Positions 63,284 through 64,000 of a DNA stretch of 64,000 nucleotides are shown piece by piece. The stretch spans positions 1,302,001 through 1,366,000 of the forward strand of contig CAXXIH010000001.1 of the NCBI GenBank assembly GCA_963663365.2, given 5' to 3'. Positions within the stretch are counted from its first letter, which is position 1, and every line of letters begins with the position of its first letter. The notes beneath the pieces were generated by a model, which made no database searches, was not told the origin of the DNA, and saw nothing but the letters and a program-made list of their open reading frames with translations. Position numbers and translations under genes: made by a program. Origin of the DNA: G963663365 sp963663365. GTDB lineage: Bacteria > Hinthialibacterota > Hinthialibacteria > Hinthialibacterales > G963663365.

Positions 63284-63697
63284 ATGGACGAACAGACATA
63301 TCAAGCGCTTGTTAAACGTCTCCAAGAGTTTACTCGGCTTTGGGAGGAGTTTATTCACATATTCGACCGGGGCTTGGAAACTGAAAAGCCCAGCGAAGAA
63401 GATGAGATTAAATTCCGGAAACTGCAATACGAGATTGTGAGGCGTGCGCAATATCTGATGTTGATTATGCCGGAAGGCGTATTCGGCATTTACGGCGATG
63501 TTATTAAACTGTTTCGTGACTCCATATCGCTTCGCATACTTAAAACAGAGCCCTCCATCCGCATCAATTCGCTTCGTTCGATATGGCACGAATCTCAAAT
63601 TTCGCTGAACAAGATGGGCGGACAATTACGGACGCGTATGCAGGATGCTGAAACAACAAAGTCCAAAGGTTTTCTGAGTAAGTTGAAACGTGGTTGA
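63284..63697 (+). CDS. Small unknown helical protein (paralogue of 58911)
   Basis: A 137-residue helical protein starting MDEQTYQALVKRLQEF. The first half resembles the small protein at 58911 (see that entry). The second half (VFGIYGDVIKLFRDSISLRI) differs and the end is basic (KGFLSKLKRG). AGGACGAAAG before the ATG is a good ribosome binding site. It may close the transcription unit that contains the long lipoprotein gene and the possible microprotein. A hairpin follows 54 bases after the stop. Confidence 0.72.
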   Translation: MDEQTYQALVKRLQEFTRLWEEFIHIFDRGLETEKPSEEDEIKFRKLQYEIVRRAQYLMLIMPEGVFGIYGDVIKLFRDSISLRILKTEPSIRINSLRSIWHESQISLNKMGGQLRTRMQDAETTKSKGFLSKLKRG

Positions 63698-63750
63698 TTT
63701 ATCCGTACGAATGGTTCGGATTGCTTATAGAAACTAATTATGACTTTTTG

Positions 63751-63778
63751 CAGCGCACCCCAATAATGGGATGCGCTG
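63751..63778. terminator. Hairpin between convergent genes, possible terminator
   Basis: CAGCGCACCCCA and TGGGATGCGCTG form a 12-bp stem with one mismatch around the loop ATAA. The T-run lies before it on the plus strand (CTTTTTG), not after it, so it is not a textbook terminator for either direction, but its place between convergent genes supports the role. Confidence 0.5.
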
Positions 63779-63804
63779 TGATTTCGTATATCTTGTGGTG
63801 TGTT

Positions 63805-64000
63805 TTATGCGCCCATTTCATCTGCAGAGACAATATTGATATAACCTTCCAGATTGCTCTTGCGGAACAATGACAATAAAGGATCGTTCGCGACGACTAC
63901 AAATCGGCTTTCTTCTTGGTTGTCGATATTGGATTGGGTTTGAACGATTACACCGATTCCGAAACTGTCCATATATTGGACAGAAGTGAGATCGAGCGTC
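63805..64000 (-). CDS. STAS-domain protein, C-terminal part (5' end beyond the window)
   Basis: Reading the minus strand from the right edge gives an open frame of 65 codons ending at TAA (63805-63807). It reads LDLTSVQYMDSFGIGVIVQT, the strand, loop and helix around the phosphorylation site of an anti-sigma factor antagonist (DSFG in place of DSSG), then VVVANDPLLSLFRKSNLEGY. This is the second half of a STAS domain; the start is outside. It is convergent with the small helical gene at 63284. It is closer to the classical SpoIIAA pattern than the two other STAS proteins in the window. Confidence 0.85.
   Translation of the reverse strand, partial: TLDLTSVQYMDSFGIGVIVQTQSNIDNQEESRFVVVANDPLLSLFRKSNLEGYINIVSADEMGA

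Overview
The window is a gene-dense stretch of a free-living, Gram-negative bacterial chromosome. Evidence for an outer membrane and active surface includes ExbB/ExbD, lipoprotein signal peptides, an O-antigen-ligase-like protein, a polyprenyl-phosphate sugar transferase and chemotaxis adaptation proteins. It carries no phage, insertion sequence, CRISPR array or rRNA. The mix of DUF4838, GH35 and GH42-like sugar-degrading proteins, long-leader pilin, glycine-rich secreted proteins and many unrecognised coiled-coil proteins recalls uncultured polysaccharide-degrading lineages (for example Sumerlaeota, Hydrogenedentota or Planctomycetota). That placement is an inference; no marker gene settles it.

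Layout. 1-6.1 kb: a truncated DUF4838 protein, queG, a tandem universal stress protein, two small unknown proteins, a STAS protein and uppP. 6.1-16.4 kb: a secreted glycoside-hydrolase-like protein, an Mrp ATPase, a queuosine-precursor transporter, a eukaryotic-type 6-pyruvoyl-tetrahydropterin synthase followed by folE, a TPR protein, and a GT-C type membrane glycosyltransferase fused to an NPCBM domain. 16.5-20.9 kb: a 550-residue unknown protein leading into cheC-cheD-cheY-cheB. 21-25.4 kb: a sugar epimerase, an unknown protein with a paralogue at 33.8 kb, a Gfo/Idh/MocA oxidoreductase and an MgtC/DUF4010 membrane protein. 25.4-34.4 kb (minus): ABC-F protein, GH35 beta-galactosidase, a B12-binding radical SAM enzyme, a FAD amine-oxidase-type protein, a GT2 transferase and the second unknown paralogue. 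34.5-44.9 kb (minus): an exo/endonuclease/phosphatase lipoprotein, two tRNA-Ser genes, tadA, a pseudopilin, a degenerate nuclease-fold protein, a STAS protein, a homologue of the eukaryotic tRNA-queuosine mannosyltransferase, a glycine-rich protein, an exopolysaccharide sugar transferase and a REC-GGDEF protein with a C-terminal helix-turn-helix.

45-63.7 kb (plus) is the most distinctive part. A translationally coupled operon encodes ExbB, ExbD, a large periplasmic TPR protein and a von Willebrand A (VWA) protein whose only membrane segment carries the SxxxH pattern known from TonB. It runs directly into an O-antigen-ligase-like protein and a GT4 glycosyltransferase. Downstream lie a 1180-residue membrane protein with a ~500-residue Ser/Gly/Glu-rich linker, a glycine-rich secreted protein, and an 1183-residue alanine-rich coiled-coil lipoprotein bracketed by two small proteins that look paralogous. 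My reading is that the ExbBD-TPR-VWA module is an energised envelope machine in which a VWA domain replaces the TonB/TolA C-terminal domain, perhaps acting on surface glycans or adhesins. The gene arrangement and motifs are visible; the function is inference.

A second theme is queuosine: queG, a YhhQ-type transporter, a PTPS/FolE pair and a QTMAN-like glycosyltransferase are scattered through the window. A third is STAS-domain signalling: two complete STAS proteins and one cut by the right edge, with no partner kinase or phosphatase in view.
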